Part shown: piece after piece, positions 5,867 through 5,902 of the stretch
Layout of the letters: each line of letters begins with the position of its first letter
Position numbering within the stretch: the first letter of the stretch is position 1
DNA from: Promethearchaeia archaeon
GTDB lineage: Archaea > Asgardarchaeota > Lokiarchaeia > Sigyniarchaeales > SOKP01
Assembly (NCBI GenBank): GCA_029856375.1
Contig: JAHQWX010000131.1
Coordinates: 1-5,902, forward strand
DNA length: 5,902 nucleotides
Direction of reading: 5' to 3'
Notes under the pieces: generated by a model
Database searches by the model: none
The model's input: only the letters and a program-made list of their open reading frames with translations
What the model was told of the DNA's origin: nothing
Program-made: the position numbers and the translations under genes

Positions 5867-5902
5867 TTAAATTTCGTCTTCGCCGTTGTCCATTAATCTA
5901 CC
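5867..5902 (-). pseudogene. Transaldolase upstream portion ending at in-frame TAA
   Basis: Read on the minus strand from the window edge, the frame gives GRLMDNGEDEI and then TAA, in phase with the downstream fragment. GRL-D-NGED is the conserved segment that follows the ISPF strand in this family and carries a phosphate-binding arginine. The distance from GED to the LLVAS strand matches the family without gaps, so one codon has become a stop and no indel is visible. The remainder of the gene is outside the window, so whether it carries other lesions cannot be judged. A sequencing or assembly error is an alternative to true inactivation. Confidence 0.75.

Overview
The window most likely comes from an AT-rich archaeon. 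The evidence is a transketolase split into separate N- and C-terminal genes, TATA-like elements in place of bacterial -35/-10 boxes, T-tract termination, and a short transaldolase of the fructose-6-phosphate-aldolase type. An Asgard (Lokiarchaeia-like) or other uncultured archaeal genome would fit, but nothing in the sequence proves the lineage. No RNA gene, insertion sequence, CRISPR array or attachment site was seen.

Layout: (1) 1-641, minus strand: a metallo-beta-lactamase-fold hydrolase whose C-terminus runs off the left edge. (2) 642-861: a divergent promoter region. (3) 862-1566, plus strand: a four-helix membrane protein with a C-terminal PH-like domain, ending in T-tracts. (4) 1606-2562, minus strand: a nucleotide-sugar 4-epimerase-like SDR enzyme with no in-frame ATG, GTG or TTG in front of its Rossmann motif. 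(5) 2563-2805: a spacer of about 243 bases. (6) 2806-5902, minus strand: a tight apparent operon, transcribed as transaldolase, HldE/RfaE-like PfkB-family protein, transketolase N subunit, transketolase C subunit.

Transketolase and transaldolase together interconvert pentose, tetrose, hexose and heptose phosphates. Placing them with an HldE-like sugar kinase homologue and a nucleotide-sugar epimerase suggests either a non-oxidative pentose phosphate module or the supply of a sugar precursor, possibly a heptose, for a surface glycan. The second reading is inference.

Three departures from expectation stand out. The transaldolase frame is cut by one in-frame TAA with otherwise gap-free family similarity on both sides. 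The kinase-like protein keeps the HldE kinase fold signatures but has lost the GAGD catalytic motif and other nucleotide-binding residues, so it looks like a pseudokinase. The epimerase appears to start at a near-cognate codon or to have a damaged start.
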